A DNA stretch of 64,000 nucleotides from an uncultured Lachnospiraceae bacterium (GTDB taxonomy: Bacteria; Bacillota; Clostridia; Lachnospirales; Lachnospiraceae), in contig UQLY01000003.1 of NCBI GenBank assembly GCA_900542015.1, positions 167,853-231,852 of the forward strand, written 5' to 3'. Both the position numbers and the translations under genes were made by a program. This document shows positions 51,718-60,250 of this stretch, piece by piece. How positions within the stretch are numbered: position 1 is the stretch's first letter; each line of letters starts with the position of its first letter. The notes beneath the pieces are model-generated. The model was not told the origin of the DNA and searched no databases. It saw only the letters and a list, made by a program, of their open reading frames with translations.

Positions 51718-52359
51718 ATGGTAACGGAAGTAATCATTGTAGACGATCACAAAATGATCAGAGAGGGATTGAAACAATTACTGGAATTGGAAGATAATAT
51801 TTCTGTAGTGGGAATGGCGTCTGACGGAGAGGAATGTCTTTCTCTGCTGAAAAAGGAAAAGGCGGATCTTCTTTTGCTGGATATCAATATGCCCAATAAA
51901 AACGGATTGGATATTTTAAAAGAAATCAAGGATACAAAAATAGATATTAAAGTTATTATGCTGACAGTGCATAATGAAGTGGATTACCTGCTGCGCGCTA
52001 TTGAGATGGGCGCCGACGGTTATGTATTAAAGGATGTAGGTTCCGAAGAATTGGTTCATGCCATTGAAACGGTTATGAGCGGTGAATCCTATATTCAGCC
52101 TGATATGATACCTATGTTAAATTCTAAAATGGTCGTAAGAAACAGCGATAAAGAAAAAATCAAGAATTTGACTAAGAGAGAGTTGGAAGTATTGATTTTG
52201 GTTTCTGAAGGAATGTTTAACAAAGAAATTGCAAATAAGCTGAATATCAGCGAACGGACAGTTAAGAATCATATTTCCAGTATATTTAAAAAGATCGATG
52301 TGGCGGACCGGACCCAGGCAGCGGTGTTTGCTATTCGGAATAGTTTGATACATATTTAG
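51718..52359 (+). CDS. NarL/LuxR-family response regulator
   Basis: A 213-residue regulator. The receiver starts MVTEVIIVDDHKMIREGLKQ and has the phospho-Asp in KADLLLLDINMPNKNGLDIL, then VIMLTVHNEVDYLLRAIEMG. The LuxR-type HTH reads LTKRELEVLILVSEGMFNKE and IANKLNISERTVKNHISSIF. It pairs with the kinase just upstream. Target genes are unknown. It is followed by the repeat-rich gene-free stretch before parAB. Confidence 0.94.
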   Translation: MVTEVIIVDDHKMIREGLKQLLELEDNISVVGMASDGEECLSLLKKEKADLLLLDINMPNKNGLDILKEIKDTKIDIKVIMLTVHNEVDYLLRAIEMGADGYVLKDVGSEELVHAIETVMSGESYIQPDMIPMLNSKMVVRNSDKEKIKNLTKRELEVLILVSEGMFNKEIANKLNISERTVKNHISSIFKKIDVADRTQAAVFAIRNSLIHI

Positions 52360-52377
52360 TGGGGTCAGAGGTTTTGA

Positions 52378-52516
52378 GAGTTAGAGAAAATGGATTTATT
52401 GAAAGGACACGCTTGCGCTTGGATAACAACGCAGCGGTACTAGGATTGTAAAAAACACAATCCGAGTACCGGCGTAGTTATAACAGTCCTTTTGATAAAT
52501 CCATTTTTTCTAACTC
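52378..52516 (+). repeat. Palindromic repeat family, copy C (long form)
   Basis: Outer stem GAGTTAG..AAATGGATTTAT with its complement ending TCTAACTC, core AAAGGACACGCTTGCGCTT, second stem ATAAC-ACGC / GCGT-GTTAT, inner hairpin GGTAC..GGATTGT / ACAATCC..GTACC. It begins 19 bases after the LuxR-type regulator gene. About 90 percent identical by eye to copy D, 236 bases downstream. Confidence 0.85.
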
Positions 52517-52613
52517 AGCCAAGATTCTTCCTCTCTGCACTTAAAAAGTTTCAAGAGCTTGCGGACGGGTCTGATGCTTAGAATGGTTATTAGGGTGTGA
52601 GGGGAGTTATTGA

Positions 52614-52752
52614 GAGTTAGAAAAAATGGATTTATCGAAAGGACACGCTTGCGCTTGGATAACAACGCAGCGGTACTAGGATTGTAAAAAACACAATCCA
52701 AGTACCGGCGTAGTTATAACAGTCCTTTCAATAAATTCATTTTTTCTAACTC
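52614..52752 (+). repeat. Palindromic repeat family, copy D (long form, tandem copy of C)
   Basis: Same layout as copy C. The whole unit, including about 65 bases after the stem (to GCGGACGGGTCTGATGCTT), is duplicated, so 52376-52579 and 52612-52815 are a tandem pair. Differences in the stems keep pairing as G-C or G-U. Confidence 0.85.
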
Positions 52753-52978
52753 AGCCAAGACTTTCTCTCTGCACTTAAAAAGTTTCAAGGGATTGCGGAC
52801 GGGTCTGATGCTTTGTTTGATTATCTTAGTGATTTTTAAATATTATGGGATTAGATGTAATTTATTTGACATTTTATATCCATTTAGATAATTCGTTTTT
52901 TGTTTGTAATAAACTATCACATAGTTACTTTTATGTTTGAATATACTATTATTATGTCTTTTTTATCTATATGTTTCA

Positions 52979-52994
52979 CGTTTCACGTGAAACA
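52979..52994. promoter_or_regulatory. parS site 1
   Basis: CGTTTCACGTGAAACA matches the 16-bp ParB target TGTTTCACGTGAAACA at 15 of 16 positions. A half site (TGTTTCACG) touches it on the left. Confidence 0.9.
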
Positions 52995-53028
52995 TTTTTT
53001 GAATTTTGGAGTGAATTTCATTATTTCG

Positions 53029-53044
53029 TGTTTCACGTGAAACA
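53029..53044. promoter_or_regulatory. parS site 2
   Basis: TGTTTCACGTGAAACA, a perfect parS palindrome, 50 bases after site 1 and 0.5 kb before parA. Further half sites (GTGAAACAT) follow at about 53081 and 53095. The rest of 52816-53187 has no gene. Confidence 0.97.
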
Positions 53045-53187
53045 TCGACCACAAAATCTTGTAAAAAGGTGTGAAACATTTTTTAAAACAAACCGTGAAA
53101 CATTTAAAACATCAGATTAAGATTTGGATAAGTAGAAAATTATTGGACTGCATTAGATAGATTTTGATGGTGGATGGTTCGATTTCA

Positions 53188-53357
53188 GCAAGGGGAGGGG
53201 ATAGGGGGTGGATTTTGCTGTAATCAAAGGAAACCTTATTAAAAGCGCCGGTACTTAATCCGCGTCTTTTGCGTATTTATGTACCGCTGCGCTTTTAAAG
53301 AGCGAGAGCGTGTTTCCGTGATTACAGCAAAATCCACCCCCTATCCCCTCCCCTTGC
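53188..53357 (-). repeat. Palindromic repeat family, copy B (long form, 39-bp perfect outer arms)
   Basis: Outer arms 53188-53226 and 53319-53357 are perfect inverted copies over 39 bases, including a G-rich block (AGGGGAGGGGATAGGGGG). Inside, read on the minus strand, are the core TCACGGAAACACGCTCTCGC, the second stem TTTAAAAGCGC/GCGCTTTTAA, and inner hairpin GGTAC..GCGCGG-type pair ending GTACC. Its inner stems differ from copy A by paired changes. It lies in the parS-parA gap. Confidence 0.9.
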
Positions 53358-53546
53358 GTAACAAACCGATTTACCCCCAACCAATTCTTCTTGCGTAACA
53401 AATCATTTCATTCTTTTGTATTCAAATAATTTCCACCCAAAAATCTACTTTCATATGGAATATTCAAATAATCGGTGCTATAATCAAAAAAGAATGTGAA
53501 AAGAGAGAATAGTGTCGGTTAGGAAAAACCGAAAGGAAGGAAAACT

Positions 53547-54314
53547 ATGGGAAGAATTATTGCAATTGCAAATCAAAAGGGCGGCGTCGGCAAATCGACT
53601 ACCTCCATCAACTTAGCTGCATGTCTTGCAGAAAAAGATCAAAAAGTTTTAGTAATTGATTCTGATCCTCAGGGTAATACCACCAGCGGATTTGGAATTG
53701 ATAAAAATTTTTTAGATAATACCATTTATGAATTGATCCTGGGAGAATGTTCAATTGGAGACTGTATTATAAAGGAAGCAATTAAAAACGTTTCCGTACT
53801 GCCTTCAAATGTTAATCTTGCTGCGGCGGAAATTGAATTGATCGGCGTTGATGACAAAGAATTTATACTTAAAAATGAAATCGATTGGATTAAGGATAAT
53901 TACGACTACATAATTATTGACTGTCCTCCGTCTCTGAGTATGTTGACAATCAATGCTTTGACGGCGTCCAATTCTGTTTTAGTACCGATCCAATGCGAAT
54001 ATTATGCTTTGGAAGGATTGAGCCAGTTAATCCATTCGGTTAATTTGATTAAGGAAAGATTAAATCCGGACCTGGAGATGGAAGGAGTCGTATTTACCAT
54101 GTATGATTCCCGTACAAATTTATCGGGTCAGGTAGTGGATAATGTTAAAAAACATTTAAGCGAAAATATATGTAATACGATTATTCCGAGAAATATCAGG
54201 CTTGCGGAAGCGCCGAGCCATGGAATGCCCATTACAATGTATGATCCGAAGTCGATCGGAGCCGACAGTTACAGACAACTGGCAATGGAAATTATGAATA
54301 GGAAAGGTGAATAA
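53547..54314 (+). CDS. parA: ParA/Soj chromosome partitioning ATPase
   Basis: A 255-residue ATPase that moves ParB-parS complexes along the nucleoid and affects DnaA. The deviant Walker A is IAIANQKGGVGKSTTSINLA; other signs are VLVIDSDPQGNTTSGFGI, YDYIIIDCPPSLSMLTINAL and CEYYALEGLSQLIHSVNLIK. A GAAAGGAAGG site precedes the ATG. It is followed by parB after three bases, with parS sites 0.5 kb upstream. Confidence 0.96.
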   Translation: MGRIIAIANQKGGVGKSTTSINLAACLAEKDQKVLVIDSDPQGNTTSGFGIDKNFLDNTIYELILGECSIGDCIIKEAIKNVSVLPSNVNLAAAEIELIGVDDKEFILKNEIDWIKDNYDYIIIDCPPSLSMLTINALTASNSVLVPIQCEYYALEGLSQLIHSVNLIKERLNPDLEMEGVVFTMYDSRTNLSGQVVDNVKKHLSENICNTIIPRNIRLAEAPSHGMPITMYDPKSIGADSYRQLAMEIMNRKGE

Positions 54315-54317
54315 ACT

Positions 54318-55199
54318 ATGGCTGCAAGGGGATTAGGAAAAGGATTGGACGCACTGATACCTGTATCAAGCGAACCAAAAGGAAATAAGAAAACAAGCGC
54401 GGCGGGAGAAAAAGAGAAGGGACCGGAAACGCTCGTTAAAATTACGATGGTAGAACCGAACAGGGAACAGCCCCGTAAATCGTTTGACGAGGATGCGTTA
54501 AATGAATTGGCGGAATCCATCAAGCAGTTTGGACTTCTGCAACCCATATTGGTACAGGACCGCAAAGATCACTACGAGATCATTGCAGGAGAGAGAAGAT
54601 GGCGTGCCGCAAAGATCGCCGGGTTAAAAGAAGTACCGGTTATCATTAAGAATCTGACGGAACAGGAAATAGTAGAAATTTCTTTGATTGAAAATATTCA
54701 AAGGGAAAACTTAAACCCTATTGAAGAAGCGCTTGCTTATAAAAAGCTGTTGAATGAATTTCACTTAAAGCAGGAGGAAGTAGCGGAAAGGGTATCTAAG
54801 AGCAGAACCGCCGTTACCAATTCCATGAGATTGTTAAAGCTTCAGGATGAAGTGCAGAAAATGGTTGTGGATGAAGAGATTACAACCGGACATGCCAGGG
54901 CGTTATTAGGTATTGAAGACGGAGAACAGCAGATCGCATGTGCAAGAAAAATCGTCGATGAAAAATTAAGCGTCAGGGACGTAGAGAAGCTGGTTAAAAA
55001 TATGAATAAGCCGGCAAAAGAAAAAAAGGCGGCAAAAGAAAAGGGCGTAAATTTCATCTATCAGGATATCGGAGAAAAACTGAAAGCCTTATTGGGTACA
55101 AAAGTGTCCGTAACGGGAAAGGAAAACGGCGCCGGAAAGATCGAAATAGAATTTTATTCCAATGAGGATCTGGAAAGAATTTTGGATCTTTTGAAATAG
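54318..55199 (+). CDS. parB: ParB/Spo0J partition protein
   Basis: A 293-residue CTP-dependent clamp that loads at parS. The start MAARGLGKGLDALIPVSSEP is typical. The ParB N domain reads IKQFGLLQPILVQDRKDHYE, then the box IIAGERRWRAAKIAGLKEVP and EIVEISLIENIQRENLNPIE. The HTH (VAERVSKSRTAVTNSMRLLK) binds parS. A Lys-rich linker and C-terminal dimerisation part end the protein. Confidence 0.96.
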   Translation: MAARGLGKGLDALIPVSSEPKGNKKTSAAGEKEKGPETLVKITMVEPNREQPRKSFDEDALNELAESIKQFGLLQPILVQDRKDHYEIIAGERRWRAAKIAGLKEVPVIIKNLTEQEIVEISLIENIQRENLNPIEEALAYKKLLNEFHLKQEEVAERVSKSRTAVTNSMRLLKLQDEVQKMVVDEEITTGHARALLGIEDGEQQIACARKIVDEKLSVRDVEKLVKNMNKPAKEKKAAKEKGVNFIYQDIGEKLKALLGTKVSVTGKENGAGKIEIEFYSNEDLERILDLLK

Positions 55200-55255
55200 C
55201 TGCCGACTGATAAACGGAGTGATAAGCGGACTGATAAGCAATTTGGAGGAAACCT

Positions 55256-55765
55256 ATGAACAGTAATTTGTTAAAGAGCATCGGACTGGGCAATTTGGAT
55301 ATTGCGTATTTGTTGATCGGATTGCTCGTATTGATTATAATCCTATTTATTATCTGCATTGTTTCTTTGGTTAAGCAAAAGAAACTGAAAAAAAGATATG
55401 AAGCGTTTATGCTGGGCAAAAATGCGGAAAGTATGGAAAAGGAAATTACGGATCTTTTTGCGGATATTGCATATTTAAAGGAAGCCGTTGAAAAAAATGC
55501 AAAAGAAATCAGACATATTTACAAGCGTCTGGAAACGACCTATCAGAAATTGGGTATTGTGAAATATGATGCCTTCCAGCAGATGGGCGGCAGATTGAGC
55601 TTCAGTCTTGCCCTGCTGGATGAAAATAACGACGGATTTATTTTAAATTCTGTCCATAGTAGCGACGGATGCTATTCTTATACAAAAGAAATCAAGGACG
55701 GAGGCTGTGAGATTTCTCTTGGAGAGGAAGAACAGCAGGCATTAGATATCGCAATGAGGGAATGA
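55256..55765 (+). CDS. DUF4446 membrane-anchored protein
   Basis: A 169-residue protein. One N-terminal TM (IAYLLIGLLVLIIILFIICI) is followed by a coiled coil (EITDLFADIAYLKEAVEKNA) and the domain GIVKYDAFQQMGGRLSFSLA with LDENNDGFILNSVHSSDGCY. This is the DUF4446 pattern, nearly always located after parB in clostridia. Function is unknown. Short direct repeats (ACTGATAA / GTGATAAGC) lie in the 56-base gap before it, then GGAGG. Its stop overlaps the next start (ATGA). Confidence 0.92.
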   Translation: MNSNLLKSIGLGNLDIAYLLIGLLVLIIILFIICIVSLVKQKKLKKRYEAFMLGKNAESMEKEITDLFADIAYLKEAVEKNAKEIRHIYKRLETTYQKLGIVKYDAFQQMGGRLSFSLALLDENNDGFILNSVHSSDGCYSYTKEIKDGGCEISLGEEEQQALDIAMRE

Positions 55766-56841
55766 TCCATTTGAAACTGACAGATGTAGACAAATTAAAA
55801 GAAAACAGCATTATTGCGGAACCGGTCATGACGGATGACTTTCAAATATTGCTCAATAAGGGAACCGTATTAAAATCCGATTATATTGACAAATTGAAGG
55901 AACTGGGCGTCCGGGAAGTCTATATCGAGGATGATTTTTCCAAAATGACGGAGGAGGAAACGAGAAAAAATTCCGTTCAGATCAAAGAGTCGTGTTCCGA
56001 CAAGATTAAAGATATATTAAAATATCATGTTTATAACCAGGGACAAAAATTATCAGAATTAAAACAAACAGTAGACGAAATATTAGATGATATATTAAGC
56101 GAGCCCCAATTGGTACAAAATGTCTGTGAAATCAGAGAAAGAAAGCCGGATATTTATGATCACACGCTGAATTTGTGCAGCATGTCCATGCTGATTGCGT
56201 TGCGGATGAACGTGGACCGGGAGGACGTCAGACAATTGGGTACCGCGGCGTTGCTGCATGATCTGGGTCTGCGTTATACTACGGCAAAATATGAAAATGT
56301 GGAGCTTAGCAGTTTATCAAAGGAAGATCAGGAAGAATATAAAAAACATACGGTTTACGGTTATTCTGCGATTTCTGAAATGAACTGGCTGACTGACCAG
56401 GAAAAGAAAATGATTTTATTTCATCATGAAAATCTGGCGGGTCTGGGATATCCCCTGCATTCCGGAGAATTGTCTGTTTTGACCCAGATACTGGCAGTAT
56501 GCGAGATTATGGATGAAATGATTTGCGGGATTGGTCATAAAAAGAGAAAAATCTGGGAAGTATTATCTTATTTAGAAGAAATAAAGGGTAAATATTATTA
56601 CAGTGAAATTATTGATACCATATGCGGATTTATTGTGAAATATCCCGTGGGTACAAAGCTGTTGTTAGACGACGCTTCCATTGGAATTGTTGTAAAGCAA
56701 AACGATAAAAACTCGGAAAAACCCATTGTTCAGATTATTCAAAAGGGCGAGAGGACAAAAGATATTTCTACGGAATCAATTACATTGATCAATCTGGAAA
56801 AAGATACGGATTATTCTATTTTAGATGTGCAGGAACACTGA
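55762..56841 (+). CDS. HD-GYP-like phosphodiesterase protein
   Basis: A 359-residue protein. The N-terminal DUF3391-like part (KLKELGVREVYIEDDFSKMT) precedes an HD domain: GTAALLHDLGLRYTTAKYEN has the metal-binding HD, KKHTVYGYSAISEMNWLTDQ and ILFHHENLAGLGYPLHSGEL the downstream His and a GYP-like GYPLH. The HD-GYP signature is weakened (HHENLAGLGYP), so cyclic-di-GMP hydrolysis is likely but not sure. The ATG overlaps the DUF4446 stop. Confidence 0.82.
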   Translation: MIHLKLTDVDKLKENSIIAEPVMTDDFQILLNKGTVLKSDYIDKLKELGVREVYIEDDFSKMTEEETRKNSVQIKESCSDKIKDILKYHVYNQGQKLSELKQTVDEILDDILSEPQLVQNVCEIRERKPDIYDHTLNLCSMSMLIALRMNVDREDVRQLGTAALLHDLGLRYTTAKYENVELSSLSKEDQEEYKKHTVYGYSAISEMNWLTDQEKKMILFHHENLAGLGYPLHSGELSVLTQILAVCEIMDEMICGIGHKKRKIWEVLSYLEEIKGKYYYSEIIDTICGFIVKYPVGTKLLLDDASIGIVVKQNDKNSEKPIVQIIQKGERTKDISTESITLINLEKDTDYSILDVQEH

Positions 56842-56891
56842 TTAAATCAGGTTCAAATAAATGATTTTCAAATGACAGGGAGGACATTTTT

Positions 56892-58181
56892 ATGTTAGAC
56901 ATTAAGTTTTTGAGAGAAAATCCTGATGTTGTAAAGCAGAACATCAAAAACAAGTTTCAGGAGGAAAAGTTACCTTTGGTTGACGAGGTAATTGATCTGG
57001 ATGCAAAGAAAAGAGACTGCCAGAAAGAAGCGGATCAGCTTCGGGCGGACAGAAATAAACTTTCCAAGCAAATCGGCGCACTGATGGGACAGGGCAAAAA
57101 GGAAGAAGCCGAAGAAGTGAAAAAACAGGTTGCCGCATCCGCGACACGTCTTGCAGAGCTGGAAGAACAGGAAAAGGAACTGGATGAAAAGATTTTAAAA
57201 ATCATGATGACAATTCCGAATATCATCGATCCTTCCGTGCCCATCGGCAAAAACGATACGGAAAATGTGGAAGTGACCAAATACGGCGAACCGGTTGTGC
57301 CTGATTTTGAAATTCCCTATCACACCGAGATAATGGAAAGATTTGACGGCATTGATCTGGACGCGGCAAGAAAGGTTGCCGGAAACGGATTTTATTATTT
57401 GCAGGGAGATATTGCAAGATTACATTCCGCAGTTATATCTTATGCAAGGGATTTTATGATTAACAGAGGATTTACCTATTGCGTACCGCCTTTTATGATT
57501 AGAAGCAATGTGGTAACGGGCGTTATGAGTTTTGCGGAAATGGACGCTATGATGTACAAGATTGAGGGAGAGGATCTTTATCTGATCGGTACCAGCGAAC
57601 ATTCCATGATCGGTAAGTTTATCGATACGATTATCCCTGAAGAACAGCTTCCCAAGACTTTAACCAGCTATTCCCCGTGTTTCCGTAAGGAAAAAGGCGC
57701 TCACGGTATTGAAGAACGCGGCGTTTATCGAATCCATCAGTTTGAAAAACAGGAAATGATTGTTGTGTGCAAACCTGAAGAGTCTCCGATGTGGTTTGAC
57801 AAGCTGTGGCAGAATACGGTAGATTTATTCCGTTCCATGGATATTCCGGTCCGTACTTTAGAGTGCTGCTCCGGCGATCTGGCTGATCTGAAGGTAAAAT
57901 CTTTCGATGTGGAGGCATGGTCCCCGAGACAGCAGAAGTATTTTGAAGTAGGAAGCTGTTCTAATCTGGGCGACGCGCAGGCAAGAAGATTGAAAATTCG
58001 TGTAAACGGTGAAAAAGGAAAGTATTTTGCACATACATTGAATAATACGGTAGTGGCTCCGCCGAGAATGCTGATTGCATTTTTGGAAAATAATTTAAGA
58101 GCGGACGGTTCCGTAGCAATTCCGGAAGTGCTGCGTCCTTATATGGGCGGCATGACCGAATTAACACCCAAACATGACTAA
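56892..58181 (+). CDS. serS: Seryl-tRNA synthetase
   Basis: A 429-residue class II synthetase. The long N-terminal coiled-coil arm (about 30-105, KKRDCQKEADQLRADRNKLS) grips the tRNA long arm. The catalytic domain has motif 2 SPCFRKEKGAHGIEERGVYR and motif 3 TLNNTVVAPPRMLIAFLEN, plus IGTSEHSMIGKFIDTIIPEE. It charges tRNA-Ser with serine. GGGAGG precedes the ATG. Only 50 bases separate it from the HD gene, so there is no room for a T-box leader. Confidence 0.96.
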   Translation: MLDIKFLRENPDVVKQNIKNKFQEEKLPLVDEVIDLDAKKRDCQKEADQLRADRNKLSKQIGALMGQGKKEEAEEVKKQVAASATRLAELEEQEKELDEKILKIMMTIPNIIDPSVPIGKNDTENVEVTKYGEPVVPDFEIPYHTEIMERFDGIDLDAARKVAGNGFYYLQGDIARLHSAVISYARDFMINRGFTYCVPPFMIRSNVVTGVMSFAEMDAMMYKIEGEDLYLIGTSEHSMIGKFIDTIIPEEQLPKTLTSYSPCFRKEKGAHGIEERGVYRIHQFEKQEMIVVCKPEESPMWFDKLWQNTVDLFRSMDIPVRTLECCSGDLADLKVKSFDVEAWSPRQQKYFEVGSCSNLGDAQARRLKIRVNGEKGKYFAHTLNNTVVAPPRMLIAFLENNLRADGSVAIPEVLRPYMGGMTELTPKHD

Positions 58182-58212
58182 TGGTTTTGTTTCTTCATTT
58201 TGAGGTATCAAG

Positions 58213-59103
58213 TTGCATAAATATTTAAGAGCAATCGGATTCAGTAAATTAAAAAGCAGAAAGCAGATTATCGAGTTGATTTCCATCGTCGTCAATAACG
58301 CAGACGAAAGATTGTATACATCTTTGGATCAGGATGATATTATGCTTGCTGAATACAATATGTTTTGCGGAGAAAATATGGGTATCTGCGTCCGGGGAGA
58401 GTATGACGAAAACAATCGCTTTCTTATGGATTACTATGTTCCCTTTTTCAGAGGAAACAGGATCAGTTCTTATGCGGATATTTCCGTAGAGCGCCACGCC
58501 GAAAAGGAATCCTACGCGGGCGTCTGCGACGATATTAAAGTAGGCGTGTCCCTCATTTTTTATCTGCAGAATATCATTGCCTACCTGAAAAGAAAAAATG
58601 CAAACAGGCTCCCTGCCGCGGAAACCTCCTTAAGCCTTGGAGCGCTGTCTACGCAGGGTAAGATTATTATGCCCATTTATAAAAACGAGCGGGACGTCAG
58701 AAGGACAAAGAAAATGTCCAAAGACCGCAACCGTTTGATCGCTCAGGCAAGAAAAGGCGACGAGGACGCAATTGAAAATCTTACCCTGGACGATATGGAT
58801 ACCTATACCAATATCGCCAGAATGATTGTCAAAGAGGATGTGCTTTCGCTGGTGGATACTTATTTTATGCCGTATGGCGTGGAATGCGATCAATATACGA
58901 TCCTGGGAGAGATTATGGATATTTCCAAGGTCAGAAATCCGCTGACAAAGGAAGAAATCTGGCAAATGACCATAAGCTGCAACGATCTGATCATGGATTT
59001 GTGCATCAATTCTCAGGATCTGTATGGAGAGCCGGAGATCGGAAGAAGATTTAAAGGTACGATCTGGTTACAGGGATCAATTCATTTTCCCGATGAAATG
59101 TAA
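58213..59103 (+). CDS. DUF3881 family protein
   Basis: A 296-residue protein starting with TTG (reads MHKYLRAIGFSKLKSRKQII), seven bases after GAGG. Further conserved parts are MLAEYNMFCGENMGICVRGE, FLMDYYVPFFRGNRISSYAD and DTYFMPYGVECDQYTILGEI with GRRFKGTIWLQGSIHF. DUF3881 is a Lachnospiraceae-typical family of unknown function; no catalytic motif is seen. It stands between serS and tRNA-Arg, an arrangement that fits a conserved local order. Confidence 0.88.
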   Translation: MHKYLRAIGFSKLKSRKQIIELISIVVNNADERLYTSLDQDDIMLAEYNMFCGENMGICVRGEYDENNRFLMDYYVPFFRGNRISSYADISVERHAEKESYAGVCDDIKVGVSLIFYLQNIIAYLKRKNANRLPAAETSLSLGALSTQGKIIMPIYKNERDVRRTKKMSKDRNRLIAQARKGDEDAIENLTLDDMDTYTNIARMIVKEDVLSLVDTYFMPYGVECDQYTILGEIMDISKVRNPLTKEEIWQMTISCNDLIMDLCINSQDLYGEPEIGRRFKGTIWLQGSIHFPDEM

Positions 59104-59164
59104 AGAATTGTAGACGTACAGGTCTTGACTATTCTATTCGGGAATGATAAAGTATCTTATGTGT

Positions 59165-59236
59165 GTTTCCTTAGTTAAATGGATATAACAGCCCCCTCCT
59201 AAGGGGCAGTTGAGGGTTCGATTCCCCCAGGGAACA
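59165..59236 (+). tRNA. tRNA-Arg (anticodon CCT)
   Basis: Acceptor GTTTCCT/AGGGAAC (one G-U), D stem GTTA/TAAC, anticodon stem GCCCC/GGGGC with loop CTCCTAA giving CCT at 59198-59200, and T loop TTCGATT. The T stem GAGGG/CCCCC has one A-C mismatch. CCA is not encoded. It reads AGG codons. A terminator follows. Confidence 0.92.
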
Positions 59237-59243
59237 TCAAGAG

Positions 59244-59275
59244 GGGCTGTCGTATCATGCGGCAGCCCGTTTTTT
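59244..59275 (+). terminator. Terminator after tRNA-Arg
   Basis: GGGCTGTCG / CGGCAGCCC (one G-U) around a 7-base loop, then GTTTTTT. The same stem words, interrupted by another hairpin, occur before mnmE. Confidence 0.9.
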
Positions 59276-59305
59276 AGTTTTACAGGATAAAGGTGAATAG
59301 GAAAA

Positions 59306-60250
59306 TTGGATTACATCGTTTTTGATTTGGAATGGAACCAATCCGCTTCCGGAAAAAAGTATGCCAATAAAAAGCTGCCTTTTGAAATTATCGAAATCGG
59401 CGCGGTCAAATTGAATAGCGATATGCAGGAAACCGGCAGGTTTAACGAGCTTGTCAAACCCAGAGTGTATAAAAATATCAATCGCATTACCGGCAATATT
59501 GTCCATCTGGATATGGAACAATTAAAAAAAGCGCGGGGATTTGAAAGTGTAATGAGAGATTTTTTGAAATTCTGCGGGGAGGACTATATCTTTTGTACCT
59601 GGGGAAATTTAGATCTGATAGAGCTTCAAAGAAATATCAAGTTTTATCATATGCCGCCCCTGTCGGAAGAGCCGATCCGTTTTTTGGACGTGCAAAAGCT
59701 CTTTGCCCTGCAGTTTGAAGGAAAAAAGAGCCAGCATACGCTGGAATATGCGGTTGATCTGTGCAGCATTCAAAAGGATATCCCGTTTCACCGCGCTTTT
59801 GCGGACGCTTACTATACTGCGAAGGTGCTTGCCTGTCTGAATCCCGCTTACCGGGAAAGATATTCCTTTGATACCTTTCATCTGCCCGGCAGCAAAAAGG
59901 AAGAAGTCCGGATTTTATTTGACGATTATTACAAATACATTTCCAGAGGGTTCGACACAAAGGCGAAAGCGCTAAGCGACAGAGAAGTCCAATACAGCGG
60001 CTGTTATCTGTGTAAAAGAAGGGTTGCCAAGTCGGTCAAATGGTTTACCAACAATAACAAGCATTACTATTGCGTTTCCTGCTGCAAGAAACACGGATAT
60101 ATAAAAGGCAAAATCCGTTTAAAAAAAGCGGAAAGCGGTAAAATCTATGTCGTTAAAACGATGAAACAGATTACCGAAGAGCAAATGCAGGAAATCAAAG
60201 AAAAAAGCGAATCCAAAAATAACGGTAAAGATCCTTCCTCCGTTTTCTGA
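59306..60250 (+). CDS. DEDDh 3'-5' exonuclease domain protein
   Basis: A 314-residue protein starting with TTG (reads MDYIVFDLEWNQSASGKKYA). Exonuclease motifs are DLEW (ExoI, Asp/Glu), IFCTWGNLDLIELQRN (ExoII) and PFHRAFADAYYTAKVLACL (ExoIII with His and Asp), i.e. the DEDDh type. The C-terminal part has a zinc-knuckle-like SGCYLCKRRVAKSVKW and HYYCVSCCKKHGYIK. It probably trims single-stranded DNA or RNA. The target is not known. Its start is weakly marked (GGTG, AGGA). Confidence 0.87.
   Translation: MDYIVFDLEWNQSASGKKYANKKLPFEIIEIGAVKLNSDMQETGRFNELVKPRVYKNINRITGNIVHLDMEQLKKARGFESVMRDFLKFCGEDYIFCTWGNLDLIELQRNIKFYHMPPLSEEPIRFLDVQKLFALQFEGKKSQHTLEYAVDLCSIQKDIPFHRAFADAYYTAKVLACLNPAYRERYSFDTFHLPGSKKEEVRILFDDYYKYISRGFDTKAKALSDREVQYSGCYLCKRRVAKSVKWFTNNNKHYYCVSCCKKHGYIKGKIRLKKAESGKIYVVKTMKQITEEQMQEIKEKSESKNNGKDPSSVF

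Noticed and set aside
56842..56891. T-box riboswitch before serS
   Set aside because: Only 50 bases between genes and no T-box sequence or specifier structure.
57670..57690. CCGTGTTTCCGTAAGG in serS as another copy of the repeat core
   Set aside because: It is the coding sequence of the conserved class II motif 2 (PCFRKEKG) with no flanking palindrome.
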